DNA of 64,000 bases from Maea johnstoni (lineage: Eukaryota > Annelida > Polychaeta > Spionida > Magelonidae). Shown here piece by piece: positions 1 through 12,646 of this stretch. The position numbers and the translations under genes are program-made. The notes beneath the pieces were generated by a model. That model ran no database searches and was not told the origin of the DNA. It was given only the letters and a program-made list of their open reading frames with translations. The stretch spans positions 33,417,809-33,481,808 of the forward strand of contig OZ012700.1 in the NCBI GenBank assembly GCA_963942565.1. Direction: 5' to 3'. Numbering within the stretch: position 1 is the first letter of the stretch; every line of letters begins with the position of its first letter.

Positions 1-23
1 TTCCAAGTCCCGCCCCTGGTGGC

Positions 24-114
<91 letters not shown>
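24..114. repeat. Triplet microsatellite with sign switch, (GTA)n then (CTA)n
   Basis: About 18 AGT/GTA triplets are followed directly by about 12 ACT/CTA triplets, making a perfect inverted repeat with no spacer. It could fold into one hairpin. Confidence 0.95.
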
Positions 115-115
<1 letters not shown>

Positions 116-471
116 GCATGCTATATCAGTGTATGCCTCATTAATCGTACCCCGTTCAGGAAGCTGCTTTGGCGATGGTTTATGTATTTCTCAACAGTAA
201 TAATTATTTGTATATAATGAATTACATCCTCCCCCCTTTCCTCAGTTTTGATCTGATCTCCCTGATTTCAATAACTGTTGAGAAGAGCCTCATTTGAAAA
301 CATTTCGAATTTGTTTTTTTGATTATCAACTCTTTTTCAACCATATCTATGCTAATTTGTGACTAACCAGTTGTAAGTAGTGGAGGAAATCAGTCTACCT
401 GGCAAGAAACATAGTCTAACTCCAAGTCAATGGCGACTTTCACCCAAGCTGGGATTCGAAACCGTGCAGTG

Positions 472-1059
472 GTGAGAGATGGCAAGCAGATGCTAGGCCA
501 TCTAAATAATCACATTAACATTTAAACAGAACTTTATAGCATTGAATGGCCATGAAGTAATCTAGTAAAGTATCAACGAAATTCTTTACACAAAAATGTT
601 TTTTTAAGCTACCAAATGGGAATCGGGATGAAGACTCCCTATGTGACAACAATGCATACAATCAGTCTTTGATTATGGAAGGTTAAAACCATTGTCATGC
701 GCTACTACTACTACTATTAATGAGGGCCTGCTGTGATGGCCGTGTGGTCCAAGGCGCCGCCACTGATTGCACGATGTCTCTAGATAGTCACGAATTAGAC
801 ACAATGTGGCGAAAAACGAAATTCCAAATGCAACTAGCTACCAATAATACTAATACGGTAAGAGACGGCAAGCAGATGCTAGGCCATCCAAATAATCACA
901 TTAACATTTAAACGGAACTTTATGGCACTAAATGGCCATAAAGTATTCAAGTAAAGTATCAACGAAATTCGTTGTTTTTCTTTTCACAGAAATAGGGTTG
1001 TTTTAAGCTACCAAATGGGAATCGGGACGAATACTCCTAATGTGACAACAATGCATATA
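472..1059 (+). repeat. Direct duplication (about 472-661 and 860-1,059)
   Basis: Two copies share a long run of matching sequence, starting at a GCAAGCAGATGCTAGGCCAT core and ending at GTGACAACAATGCAT. They differ by scattered substitutions and a short insertion in the second copy. The copies are about 385 bp apart. Each copy follows sequence resembling a tRNA-derived head (a GATTCGAAACC B-box-like motif near 453, and an A-box-like motif near 738), so this may be two neighbouring copies of one SINE-like repeat. Confidence 0.7.
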
Positions 1060-1082
1060 TAGAGAAGAGTCGGACCTACAGA

Positions 1083-1159
1083 ATCAAACAAAAGATTCGC
1101 AAACTGTGTGAATGACAGTCGTGCATATTGTGGTCCGATTCTTCTCTATATATCACCGA

Positions 1160-1247
<88 letters not shown>

Positions 1248-1482
1248 TCTTTTTAGGAACTATGGGCATGATACATGTAAGTTAGATTTGGTATAGGTTT
1301 TCGTCTACATATGACTATATATTTTTCATATCGTTATTGATAAATATGATAGATATGTGGCAAATATGTGTCCTCGTATTATGTTGGTAATAGCCATGTT
1401 TTTGTTGTGTTTATATGTGTAATATGGGCTCAAAGTATGCCAGACATGTATGAACGATAATATATCGTTATGTATTCAACAG
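1083..1482 (+). repeat. Segment paralogous to 7,103-7,964 (left copy flanking the GPCR loci)
   Basis: From AATCAAACAAAAGATT through a (TA)n array to GCCAGACATGTATGAACGAT this segment matches 7,103-7,964 in the same orientation. It lacks the 337-bp MITE found in the right copy, so it shows the pre-insertion site near 1,430-1,440. Confidence 0.85.
1162..1245. repeat. (TA)n microsatellite
   Basis: Uninterrupted TA dinucleotides for about 84 bp, inside the left copy of the duplicated segment. Confidence 0.97.
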
Positions 1483-1884
1483 AAATGCATGAAATATAAT
1501 GCGCTTACTTCCAGTCTCGCTCGTAACAACCAGAATATGTCACATCTTATTAAAAAAGATATCGTTGCTAATATCATATTGTTTAGATATAATTTAAAAG
1601 GGGAATTTTTAGTAGATCATAACTCTACTTGAAAAATGTTGTTAATTTATGTTAAATTGCTATAGTATTTTCAAAAGTAGCAAAATTCTAGACGAGAGAT
1701 GACATTTGGACCTTTAGGCATGTATGGGTTAGGTTCAGACCAAGTGAAATTTGATATGCGGCTTTTTAGCAAATAGTTGGTTATTTAAACTAAACCATTT
1801 TGTCAATCTTCTTTGCGTTAAAATTAAATCTTGCATTTGTATCAATCAATTCTGGTTCAAATGGGTTATTAGCTAAGGAACTGG

Positions 1885-1960
1885 GACTGTCCCCACTAGC
1901 CGAGTGGTCTATGGTGTTGCTATTGACTGCTCCCTGTTCTCATAATAGTTATGGTCAATA
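1885..1960 (+). repeat. tRNA-like SINE head fragment
   Basis: The A-box-like stretch TAGCCGAGTGGTCTATGG is followed by GTTGCTATTGACTGCT. That second motif recurs near 31,182 in another SINE-like copy. Only the head is clear here. Confidence 0.4.
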
Positions 1961-3139
1961 TAGCTGAATAAACGGAAACACAGAAAACCCAGTTCACCTC
2001 AGACAAATAGGGACCATGCTGAAGTGTCCGAGGTTACAGACATCTGAGTCAAGTTATTAACATTCAAGTATATTCCATACATTAATGGGCAAACTGGTAT
2101 GGAAATGTGTTAAATGCCATGTTTATCAACAACTTAAAGCTAATGACACAAGCAAATCTCAAAATGACCATGATGCTTTTAGCGTTTCCATTAATTCTCT
2201 GCGTTTATACAATATATAGCTTCTAAAGTAACACAGCGTTAAAATCCAGTTTTATTATTGCCCCATTAATATATAATATTGATGTAACCTAGAGGCGTGT
2301 TAACAATTCATAACTATTACTGTTACGGCAGAGGTCGGTGCAAAATTTGGAATGTGTAAAGTATGTCTTTTTTTAGCTTTTAGAATTGTATACACAGGTA
2401 TATGTGATTTATAATTATGTCAATGTATACAGTCCCTGATGGTAGGTGGTTCAATTCGTGCATTAATGTCTGTTACAATTTGTTTATATAAGTGATTTGT
2501 TCACATATGTGTTAAAACAGCATTGGATTACACTTTGTGTGCTTTATGAAATGGACCAAAATGTTGCTTCAGTCATACCTTTTTTGGTTTATTTCAGATA
2601 TGCAACACACTCATGGCAGTCTCTTCCCAGCACACCGAACAGCATGTGTATTTGCGTCATGGTTTCTAAAATAGTAACTGGAAATGGAAAACAACTAAAT
2701 AATGCAAGCTTTTTAGATATCTACACATCATAGTAAGCACCGATAACTAACTTGATTAAAAAATATCCCATACCACTTATACTTTCTGGAAAACAGAACG
2801 TGGGTGACGGATTTTACCCTGCAGACAAAGAAAGTTTTCCAGTGGGTCTAGAAACCTTTAACCCTTTGACATTTGGAGTACACAGAATCAGACACGTGGA
2901 AACATTGCATAACATTGCGTCACAAACTGAAGGCAAGTGTCTCTGTAGAGTTTTAAAATCCTTTTTGGATATTTTTCTCAAAACATTCCTTTATATATTG
3001 AGTTATGAATGTACATTTATAATCAAAGTTGTCAGACTCAGATTTCATTCCAGTTGAAAGTCGGTTAATCAGCCATTACGAATGTGTACATTTGTAAACT
3101 AACTGCATCACTCCAGGACTTATTCCTATAAGAGCCAAT

Positions 3140-4429
3140 ATGGCTGGAAATGTGACGGTAGCTTCAATTCTTGGAGAGCTCTCCGCAAACACATGGATGG
3201 CACTTATGAATACTACATCAGCAGGAGAAAACCCCGGAGAAAACAGTTCTATTATAAACACATTGTCTGCTAACATGAGTCTTACAACGGATGCCACCAC
3301 ACTCAATTCAAATACTTCACTAGCCATGATCAACACAACTGCCGCAGTGACTAAGGCAATAGGCAAACCCATCAGATGCCTTCGAATGCCTCGCCGGGAT
3401 CCAGACTATTTACGTTATGCAGATATTTTTGGTATATATCTCTGTAGCATTGTAATAGTGTTTGGTTTGGTTGGGAACACATTGGCCTTTCTCACCTTCA
3501 TGAAAGAGAGGAATTCCTCGACTGTTTTACTGTTCAAGACCCTTGCATTGGTGGATTCTATGGTATTGGTTTTCTACGCTTACTTTCAGGTTTACTTTGG
3601 TTTATTTCGAATGTTTGAAATGTTAAACAAGGACAGAGTTTTCATGTCCATCTTTCCTTATATGGCTGGCTTGAAAGAGATTTTTGAGACCTTATCCGTG
3701 TGGATCCCGCTTGTGGTTGCCTTTGAGCGTTACATCGCTGTGTGCTGGCCCTTCAAAGCTAAGACTTTGTGTACTCTGAAGAAAACCGTCATTGCATTAT
3801 CTGTTCTCGTAGTCCTAGCCCTTGGGCTCAATCTAGTCATGTTTTGGTCCTACCAGGTGAAGTACTATTATGACCGATGCACCAAGTTGCGCTGGCCCTA
3901 TTCCTCATTGTCCGTCTTGGGTAGAAAAGAGGGCTTTCAGATTGGTTACAAGACAATAGCGCAGCCATTGTTGCGTCTTGTCCTACCATTCAGTTTTCTC
4001 TGCTTTCTGAATGCACGTCTGATCATTGCACTTTGCAGGGCGAGCAAAGAGAGGAGCCAACTTTCCTCCAATCAGAATCAGAGGGCCGAAAGAAGCATCA
4101 CCATCGCCGCTGTCTCAATGATCATCGTGCTTTTGGTCTGCCAAACCTTGGCTGTCGTTCGCAGTATCATGGCCGGCATTGGCAATACCGTTCCCGGGGT
4201 TGTTACCAAGGGTTTTGTGGAATTTTTCCAAAAATCTTACCCTCCTGCCTTCTTTCTGGTTGCGTTGAATTCCGCAATTAATTTCTTTATATACGTTGTA
4301 GGCATCAGAAGATTTCGGGAAAATCTTTTCAAAATCATAACCTGCGCATGCGCAAAGAGTGGAAGTCATGGAGACGATACTTCCGGCTCAAACACAGCTA
4401 CTCTGAAAACTGAAACATCTCACCTGTGA
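3140..4429 (+). CDS. Class A GPCR, FMRFamide/neuropeptide-receptor-like, intron-less
   Basis: A 429-residue plasma-membrane receptor of the rhodopsin family, predicted to couple an extracellular peptide ligand to G proteins. Seen in the sequence: an extracellular N-terminus of about 95 residues with several N-glycosylation sequons (NVT, NTT, NSS, NMS, NTS); TM1 about 97-120 with the GN motif; TM2 about 129-151 with Asp139; TM3 about 178-200 ending in ERY (196-198), a DRY variant, followed by IAVCWPFKA; TM4 about 214-235; TM5 about 275-298; TM6 about 318-341; TM7 about 367-388 with NFFIY in place of NPxxY. The C-tail is Cys-rich (C402, C404), so palmitoylation is possible, and ends Ser/Thr-rich. 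Cys247 in the second extracellular loop is present but no Cys is seen at the usual start of TM3. The ERYIAVCWPFKA-LCT signature is typical of invertebrate FMRFamide-receptor-like proteins. The start is the first ATG of the open frame and gives a normal receptor length. The ligand is unknown. Confidence 0.9.
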   Translation: MAGNVTVASILGELSANTWMALMNTTSAGENPGENSSIINTLSANMSLTTDATTLNSNTSLAMINTTAAVTKAIGKPIRCLRMPRRDPDYLRYADIFGIYLCSIVIVFGLVGNTLAFLTFMKERNSSTVLLFKTLALVDSMVLVFYAYFQVYFGLFRMFEMLNKDRVFMSIFPYMAGLKEIFETLSVWIPLVVAFERYIAVCWPFKAKTLCTLKKTVIALSVLVVLALGLNLVMFWSYQVKYYYDRCTKLRWPYSSLSVLGRKEGFQIGYKTIAQPLLRLVLPFSFLCFLNARLIIALCRASKERSQLSSNQNQRAERSITIAAVSMIIVLLVCQTLAVVRSIMAGIGNTVPGVVTKGFVEFFQKSYPPAFFLVALNSAINFFIYVVGIRRFRENLFKIITCACAKSGSHGDDTSGSNTATLKTETSHL

Positions 4430-5004
4430 AGTTTTGTCAGTTTGTGAAATAGAAATCAGGGTCAATTTTGCTGCATCATTGACGTTAAATGAAATATCTA
4501 AAATAATTCAATTCAAACTGAAATCACTTTTTCTCAAAATCAAACACTCTATGACCGAATTTCTTGTTGATAAATGATATAACTGTGAGTATTGATATAC
4601 AATGTTACTATGGTGAAATAGGAAAACTTAAGTTTATATTCCATGAATCCTTGAATTGGAAGTGTAAACACGAATGTAATATGCGTAAAAATGCATGTTA
4701 ATAGTGTGACTTCAAGTTTGACTCAAATGCAAAAGTAGGTCGAAAAATCAGAGTTTTGGTTTGTGCAAAAGCTTAAACGTGTGTGTGTCTTTTCTGTTTT
4801 TAATTTTTAACATTCATACGCAGCCAAGTGACCATGGATCCGCTTGTCTCATTATCTTGACCGTGCAGCAAGTGAGACTTTTAACCATTTGCTCGCAGGC
4901 GACCGGTCGAAAGGTACAGGAATTAAACATCTTTACTGTCCAACGCCCTTTTAAATTACAACGCCTCTCTCAAAGTTCTGGTGGTTCGATTCCCACCCAT
5001 AGGA
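4430..5004. other. 3' flank of the GPCR gene
   Basis: AT-rich non-coding sequence with no repeat or gene recognised. It presumably includes the 3' UTR; no clear polyadenylation signal was picked out. Confidence 0.5.
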
Positions 5005-5006
5005 AT

Positions 5007-5309
5007 AGTTTCATGCATGAAATATTGTGGTATGAAGATTTCATGCATGACAATAAATGAAAATGAACATTTAATGAATGAAAATGAAAATTCCATGCAT
5101 GAAGATGTGTACAGCCTAAATACCAATGAGATTTGCTGGGGCGAAAATACTTTGCTGGGGCGAAATTTCCATTTTCTTGCACGGCGATATCATTTTCATA
5201 CATGAAAATGAAATTTTCAAGCATGAAAATAGAAGATTTCCATGCATGAAAATAAAATGTTCATGCATGACATTTTCATGCCACGATTTATTCATGCATG
5301 AAACTTTTT
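5007..5309. mobile_element. Foldback MITE rich in CATGCATGAA
   Basis: The left end (TTTCATGCATGAAATATTGT) and right end are inverted copies: the right end read backwards gives TTTCATGCATGAATAAATCG. Both arms carry repeated TTCATGCATGA motifs and GAAAATGAA runs. About 300 bp, with no coding capacity. No target duplication could be fixed because the ends are themselves palindromic. Confidence 0.6.
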
Positions 5310-5569
5310 ATAAGGGCATATTGCACCCGAGGCAGCTATCAGTAGTGGTGTTTTTCCGGAGTTATCCGGTTTCCAAATACAATCCAAGATCCAATCAATT
5401 AACTTACCATTTTAGGGTTTTAGATGGCTCTCAAGGTTTGTGTTTAAAGGAGATTCCTTGTGCTATGGTTTCTATTTTAGACTATCTTATACCATCTTCT
5501 AATGCTTCTGTCGTAAGAAGGGCATTTTTATTTATTTCCCTGAGATGGATATTATACTTCGAGTCTTTT

Positions 5570-5570
5570 C

Positions 5571-5602
<32 letters not shown>

Positions 5603-5624
5603 GCTACTACTACTTCTACTTCTT

Positions 5625-5700
<76 letters not shown>

Positions 5701-5701
5701 A
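5570..5701. repeat. (ACT)n microsatellite
   Basis: About 130 bp of ACT triplets with a few TTC/GCT interruptions, ending directly before the ATG of the GPCR pseudogene. Poly-Tyr, poly-Thr and poly-Val open frames here are artefacts. Confidence 0.97.
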
Positions 5702-5703
5702 AT

Positions 5704-6586
5704 ATGGAAGCGTTTGATGAAGATAACATTAGGATTGCTCGTAAAGTCAATGTCGCGTTGTCTTCGATAGTCATCTTTTGTAACGTGTTGGCAATGATTG
5801 CTATGCGTCTTGGAGTGAAAAAACAAAACATCGTTTCATTACTTCGCCGAATACGTCAGACATGCTGATAGCTCTGATATCGCAAATTCAGGAAGTGATT
5901 AAACTAAGCAAGATGAAATGGTGTGATTTAAATGACGCTATGTTTGGTGTTTAGGATACCTAGCTATGGGGAGTAGCCTTGTGTGTATTGCTTTAGATCT
6001 TTATATTGCACTATGTCATCCATTGCGCTATGACGTAATCGTGACGTCCAGAAGGGCAAACATTCTCCTGGTCGTAGCGTGGACCTGTAGCGGCCTATGC
6101 GGTATGTCCATCTCTTATGTCGAGTGCAAGTTATGCTTCTGCGCGGGCAGGATATCTGTGAGATTCAAATAAATGGTATGTGCAATTTGTATGTTGGCAT
6201 ATTTGGAACCTACGGTGCAATGTGTACCACGTCGCTGGTGGTTTTCTATCTAAGAGTCCAATGGACCGTTTGGGGTATGTCCAGATCGGTTCGGCCATCG
6301 GCTACCACTGAATATAGCGGTCAGCAGTCCACCAACGCGGAATCCACAATGAAGGCGTTTTTTGACCATCTAGATGGTGGTGCTAACCATGGTGATTTTC
6401 CTGTTGCCAGGCTACGTTATTGTATTATCTAGCACCAGTGGCATTGTGAAAGTTTTCCTTACGCTGCGTATCGCGTCAGACTGGGCCACAATAAACTGTA
6501 GTGTTGACCCACTCATCTATTCTTTCAGAATGACCGAACTGCGAAATGGCTTCAAAAAGATGTTAACCTTCATGAAACGAGCCTAA
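5704..6586 (+). pseudogene. Decayed class A GPCR (MECA-like) pseudogene
   Basis: All seven helices can be traced but in several frames. TM1 lies near IARKVNVALSSIVIFCNVLA. TM2 (NTSDMLIALI) is in another frame. TM3 runs on to ALDLYIALCHPLRY, with DLY in place of DRY. TM4 is near ILLVVAWTCSGL and TM5 near GIFGTYGAMCTTSLVVFY. TM7 ends in DPLIYSFR, the usual NPxxY region. A TAG lies just before TM3, the TM1-TM2 junction is frameshifted, and the TM4 frame runs into a stop before TM5. The ALxxYIALCHPLRY and DPLIYxFR motifs resemble melanocortin/adenosine/cannabinoid-type receptors, so it is not a copy of the GPCR at 3,140. Short introns in place of some breaks cannot be fully excluded, but no good splice pairs were seen. 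Confidence 0.75.
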
Positions 6587-7102
6587 TGTACCCTTTACCT
6601 TGGTAATTGTACAATATTGAATTTAGATAAGATAAAAATTCAATAATGAACTATGAATGTCCTGGATCCTGTTCAGAAGCTGACGTTTTTATCAGATACC
6701 ATTTTAGCAGCACGCATCGCCTGTTTCAAAATGTGATTTATTTGCTATATTTCATCAAAATCCTATTCTGTATTTCGAAATATAACTCGCAATTTATGTA
6801 TCAACCTCAAATGTATTTATCTTATAAAGTATATGAATGTTCATTTATTCACAAGGTTTCAATCTTATCTTTCATATGCTTATGTTAACGTTATATGTTC
6901 AGATTAGAGTATTTGATAATTCGGTGTGCATATTTATAAAATTCTGTGGGAATTACCTCATCATATACTAGACAGATGCAAGGAGGTCCTTTCATTCATA
7001 TCAATTATATCTGTACTGATGTTGTTTTTTTCGAGTATTGAGAAATCTCTGTAGACCTCCTTGCATGTGTTCCATGGACCTAACTGCTTTTTGAAATTAC
7101 CT
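6587..7102. other. Intergenic, nothing recognised
   Basis: AT-rich sequence between the GPCR pseudogene and the right copy of the flanking duplication. A short inverted match links AGACAGATGCAAGGAGGTC near 6,972 with GACCTCCTTGCAT near 7,055; it may be a small hairpin element. Confidence 0.5.
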
Positions 7103-7187
7103 AGAGAATCAAACAAAAGATTGGCAAACTATGTGAATCACAGTCGTGCATATTGTGGTCCGATTCTTCTCTACATATGTCCGATTA

Positions 7188-7336
<149 letters not shown>

Positions 7337-7578
7337 TAACATGCTCTGCTCGCAGAGATATACATATGTTTGGCAGGTATTTTTGGGAGCTATAGGCATG
7401 ATTCATGCAAGTCTGATTTGGAATAGCTTTTCGTCTACGCATGACTATATATTTCTATATCGTTATTGATAGATATGATAAATATGTGACAAATATGTGA
7501 TGATACATATGTGACGTCGTATTGTGTTGGGAATATCACCATAGTGTTTTCGTTGACAGGTGTAATATGTGTTCAAAG

Positions 7579-7915
7579 CAGGGTCTTAGCCAGCAGACTC
7601 TCAGGGCGTCTTTTTGGCACCCTGATCCACGAAAAATACCTATTTTTTCATCTTTTTTTAAAGGGGGGGGGGGGGAGGCACCCTATCTTTTGGTCAGAAT
7701 TTTTTGAAAATTATTATAGCAAGTAGATATTTTAAAAAGTCCAATTCTTAAATGATTACTAAAACATTTCCTGGAGAAATGAAGCATATAATTACTTGAT
7801 TTGTCAATGTATATGGTTAGTATGATGACTTTTATTTTTTCAGTAAGGGGGTTAGGATACCCTGTCTTCTGGAAACCTTGCACACCCTGTTATGAAAATC
7901 CTGGCTAAGATTCTG
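7579..7915 (+). mobile_element. hAT-like MITE with perfect 8-bp TSD
   Basis: Ends are CAGGGTCTTAGCCAG and CTGGCTAAGATTCTG, near-perfect terminal inverted repeats. Both sides carry the 8-bp duplication GTTCAAAG (7,571-7,578 and 7,916-7,923). The 8-bp TSD and CAGGG ends fit the hAT superfamily. The paralogous segment at 1.4 kb is an empty site. 337 bp, non-coding, so mobilised in trans. Confidence 0.9.
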
Positions 7916-8134
7916 GTTCAAAGAATGCCAGACATGTATGAACGATAATACAGTATGTATTCAACGTGAAATTATGTTTTTCTCTACCTATGTGCATGAT
8001 AGATAATAAAAATGTATTAATTTCTTTAATGCTTGTTTTCTCATCTATACATTTAGTGTTGCCATTCTAATAAACCTGTGCGCCATATAGGCTCCTTATG
8101 AGGTAACGCAGGGACCATTAGCGAAAGTTTTAAA

Positions 8135-9699
<1,565 letters not shown>

Positions 9700-9840
9700 C
9701 TACACACAGTGACGTCGAGGCAGCGACACTGCACGTGGTTCGAAAGCGAGAGCTCTTGTTCCAGCAAAATCCGAAAGAGGGCGCCCTTCTTATATATGCA
9801 AATGAGCCGACGCCATCTTGGATTGTACTTGATATGGCTT
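9700..9840 (+). promoter_or_regulatory. Candidate promoter: CRE, TATA, octamer, YY1-like site
   Basis: A GC-richer patch in AT-rich surroundings holds GTGACGTCG (CRE-like, about 9,709), TTATATATGCAAAT (TATA overlapping an ATGCAAAT octamer, about 9,790) and CGCCATCTTGG (reverse complement of a YY1 AAGATGGCG core, about 9,813). Such a row often marks a start site. The missing 5' exon of the Argonaute gene could begin here, 10 kb before its first visible exon, but no splice donor or coding start was proven. This is inference from motifs only. Confidence 0.3.
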
Positions 9841-10866
9841 TAGAGCAGTTTATGCATTTCACCTGAGATCCTTAATTTATTCGTAGATATTGTATGTAGC
9901 AAACCGGAATGTATCCTATAGGTCCTCGTAAGTATGAACTTAATACCAGTAGTATATTTTAGGTTCTACAAGGTTTGGTAGGACGATACGTTTCTCCTAG
10001 AATGACAAAGAACCTGCAGTTGGAAAGGGGACTTGCATATCTCAGCAGTGTTGTATCGAATATGTTTTGCGGAAACAATAAGTTCGTATTTTTTCCATTG
10101 TTTAAACACATCTCTTGAATATTTATCCTCACATTATGGAGGCGAAAAGCCATCTGGAACTATTAGCTATCTATATTCAAAAGAAAGAATATCCATTCAT
10201 GTTATTTCAACTTGAAGTGTGCTCCACAAGCTGTTGTCAGTTCTGTTATGGTTGTGGCTTCGATCTTACCTCAAATTACCTGCGAAACAAAACAGTCACT
10301 GAGACTGTTCTACTGTCTCATTGACTCTACACCTACAGTGAATTCAGAGGGATATATGTGTAACTCTTGATATCTCTCTTGAATTCTCTGTTCCGTTTCG
10401 CATTTTTGAAAGGATACAGTTGTCAAATTCATGCATTCACCCCCATGGCTTAGGCTACCTATCTATAATTTCAAGCAGCTGACAGCCATGATGATAGGTA
10501 CACATGCCTTGAGGCCTACCCTGAGGGCTGTCACACACAAGGCAGGATTTTCAAAATTCACCCGTTCTCTCAGTGTGTGACATGTGTTTGAATAGACCTG
10601 GCATTATAATTACTAACTGGGTGTCCGAAATGGACATTCACTCATTCAGTATGCATGTATCATGAATGATATTTTGACAACAAACATATTTACATACATA
10701 CACTTAAAAATGCATGTTATCTGATCATGAAGTGGCCCCTTTTTGTTATTTTCCTGTACTTAACTTAGCTAAAACTAACAGGCAAGTTTTTAAAAGAAAT
10801 TAACAGCCTGCTTAAATGTTCTTCATCCCTTGTCCGAGAGACAACCTTAGCTAGCAGGGTCTTTGT
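9841..10866. other. Non-coding, nothing recognised
   Basis: Two short open frames (up to 69 codons) near 10.0-10.3 kb show no family motif or splice context. No repeat ends seen until the foldback element. Confidence 0.5.
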
Positions 10867-11552
10867 TAGTCGGGGGCGACTCTAATACCGATTTTATATA
10901 CTGATGCTTTTTGGTATTTATAGAGTAGGGGATAACGCCTATACCCTGCTGTGGTAGTATCCATCCTTCCCAAATTTCTCCGTCGGTGCCAAATTTACTA
11001 CATACCTGACTGCTCCAGGATGACTAATATAAACTAGCAATGGGTGCCGCTAACTTCATGTGTTGGTAAAATCGCTTTTAACAAAACGGTAGTCCACCAT
11101 TTTGCAGAGATTGCGAGAGGTCATCACAAGCTTTCATCAAAGAGCGACTTCTATTTGTAATTCGCCACATGCGGCCTATTGTTTATGATGGTCTTGGGCC
11201 TGCCGCATGTGCCAAATTACAAATATAAGTCGCTCTTTGATGAAAGCTCGCGATGACCTCTCGTAATTTTGGCAAAATGGTGCACACCATTTGATAAACA
11301 AACCTTCTCAAGAAATCTTCTGCTTTGGACTACCGTTTTGTTAAAAGCGATTTTACCAACACACAAAGTTAGCGGAACACATTGCTAGCTTATATTAGTC
11401 ATCCTGGAGCAGTCAGGTATGGAGTAAATTTGGCACAGACGGAGAAATTTGGGAAGGACGAATACTACCACAGCAGGGTATATGCTGTATCCCCGACTCT
11501 AAAACCAAATAGCATCAGTATATAAAATGAGTATTAGAGTCGGCCCCGGCTA
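10867..11552. mobile_element. Long-TIR foldback element (Mutator-like by TSD)
   Basis: Two inverted arms of about 300 bp face each other around a short centre near 11,165-11,225. Ends are TAGTCGGGGGCGACTCTAAT and, reversed, TAGCCGGGGCCGACTCTAAT. A 9-bp direct repeat, GGTCTTTGT, flanks it (10,858-10,866 and 11,553-11,561). A TSD of 9 bp with very long TIRs suggests a MULE-type non-autonomous element. No coding capacity. Confidence 0.8.
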
Positions 11553-11599
11553 GGTCTTTGTATGTCACTTAGACACCTAAAGCCTTGAGATTAATGGAG

Positions 11600-12206
11600 C
11601 AATTCAAGATCCCCAAATTTTTGGGCCAGCATTTTTTGAAAATTAAAAAAAGGGCAAATTACACTTCTGACATGTCATAGTTCATAGAAGATGTTTTGTT
11701 AGGAAAAGATTGGGTTATTAACTTATTACCCGAAGGGGTCAAAATTCTTCTTATAATTTTTTTGCCTGTTTAAAAGGGAGGTTTTTCATGAAACTGCCTG
11801 TCCAAATGACAGTCTGGACTGATTGTGGCCAAGTCTATGGACAACACAAACTATAGGATTTCCTGTCATCACATGTACCAAATTCTTGCATGTCCATTTC
11901 AGACATCCTGTTTTAAAACTCTTGAGCATTATGACCCTGTTGAATGACATACATGTACTAAGCTACTGATAATTAAAATCCATTCTTAGTCAACTGAACA
12001 TTCCTGATTATATCCTAAGTACATAACTAGTCTTAAATGCAAATACTGTCTTATCAGTTCTCAACAGCTGTCTGGGGGGGGGCAAACTCCCAGACATCTC
12101 TTCACAGAACACCCCTTAATAGTTATAACTCATCCTCCAACTAGTAAGGGCTTGACCAGGGTCTTAGTCAGGCGGTCCAACTTCGACAATCCTAAAATTT
12201 TGGGGT
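11600..12206. repeat. Fragments of the CCTGTCCAAA-type hAT-like MITE (family B)
   Basis: The stretch from GGGCAAATTACACTT to CTGCCTGTCCAAATGACAG follows the body of the complete family B copy at 21,081. A start-like GGGTCTTAGTCAGG near 12,161 begins another copy. Ends are not clean. Confidence 0.5.
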
Positions 12207-12214
12207 ACCCTACT

Positions 12215-12303
12215 CAGGGTCTTAGCCAGGATTTCAAAAATAGGTTTTCTGAATTTACTGCCTGTCCAAAAGACCAGCAGGACAGGTCCTGACTAAGTCC
12301 CTG
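12215..12303 (+). mobile_element. Very short hAT-like MITE with perfect TSD
   Basis: Ends CAGGGTCTTAGCCAGG and CTGACTAAGTCCCTG, with 8-bp TSD ACCCTACT on both sides (12,207-12,214 and 12,304-12,311). At 89 bp it is an internally deleted family B copy. Confidence 0.88.
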
Positions 12304-12335
12304 ACCCTACTCCTATTTTTCCAGAGGGGCCGCAA

Positions 12336-12646
12336 CATGGTCTCCCAGCAGGGCGTCTGGGTGTCTTTTTGGACACCCAAACCCTTAAAAAGCACCCCTC
12401 GGGACACCCAAAGTTTTGGTGAGGAATTTCTTAAAATGTCAATCTCAAGCATATAATTTGACTTTTTTCATCTCCAAGTAATTCTCATGACATTCTATAG
12501 GGATAACACACCTTATTTTGATAAATTTATACATATTTATGGTTGAAATCTGAGAATATTGTGGTACACCCTAAAATTCTGGACGTCCCAAAATTTAACA
12601 AATGCCAAATTTAGGCACCCAGTTCTAAATCCTGGCTAAGTCCCTG
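12336..12646 (+). mobile_element. hAT-like MITE, family A
   Basis: Body GGGCGTCTGGGTGTC...CACCCAGTTCTAAATCC with ends CATGGTCTCCCAGCAG and CTGGCTAAGTCCCTG. Flanks GGCCGCAA and GGCCACAC match at 6 of 8 positions, an eroded TSD, so it is older than the copy at 23,120. Confidence 0.75.

Larger units (their letters stand above)
1..3139. other. Intergenic region upstream of the GPCR, no gene seen
   Basis: No convincing coding sequence. It holds a (GTA)n/(CTA)n palindrome, a direct duplication of about 190 bp, a (TA)n array, a segment paralogous to one at 7.1-8.0 kb, and tRNA-like A-box segments near 735 and 1,888 that look like SINE heads. The rest, including about 1,500-3,100 just before the GPCR, shows nothing recognisable. 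Small open frames here lack codon bias or family motifs. Confidence 0.6.

Noticed and set aside
5482-5868. Open frames of poly-Tyr, poly-Thr and poly-Val
   Set aside because: They are translations of the (ACT)n microsatellite before the GPCR remnant.
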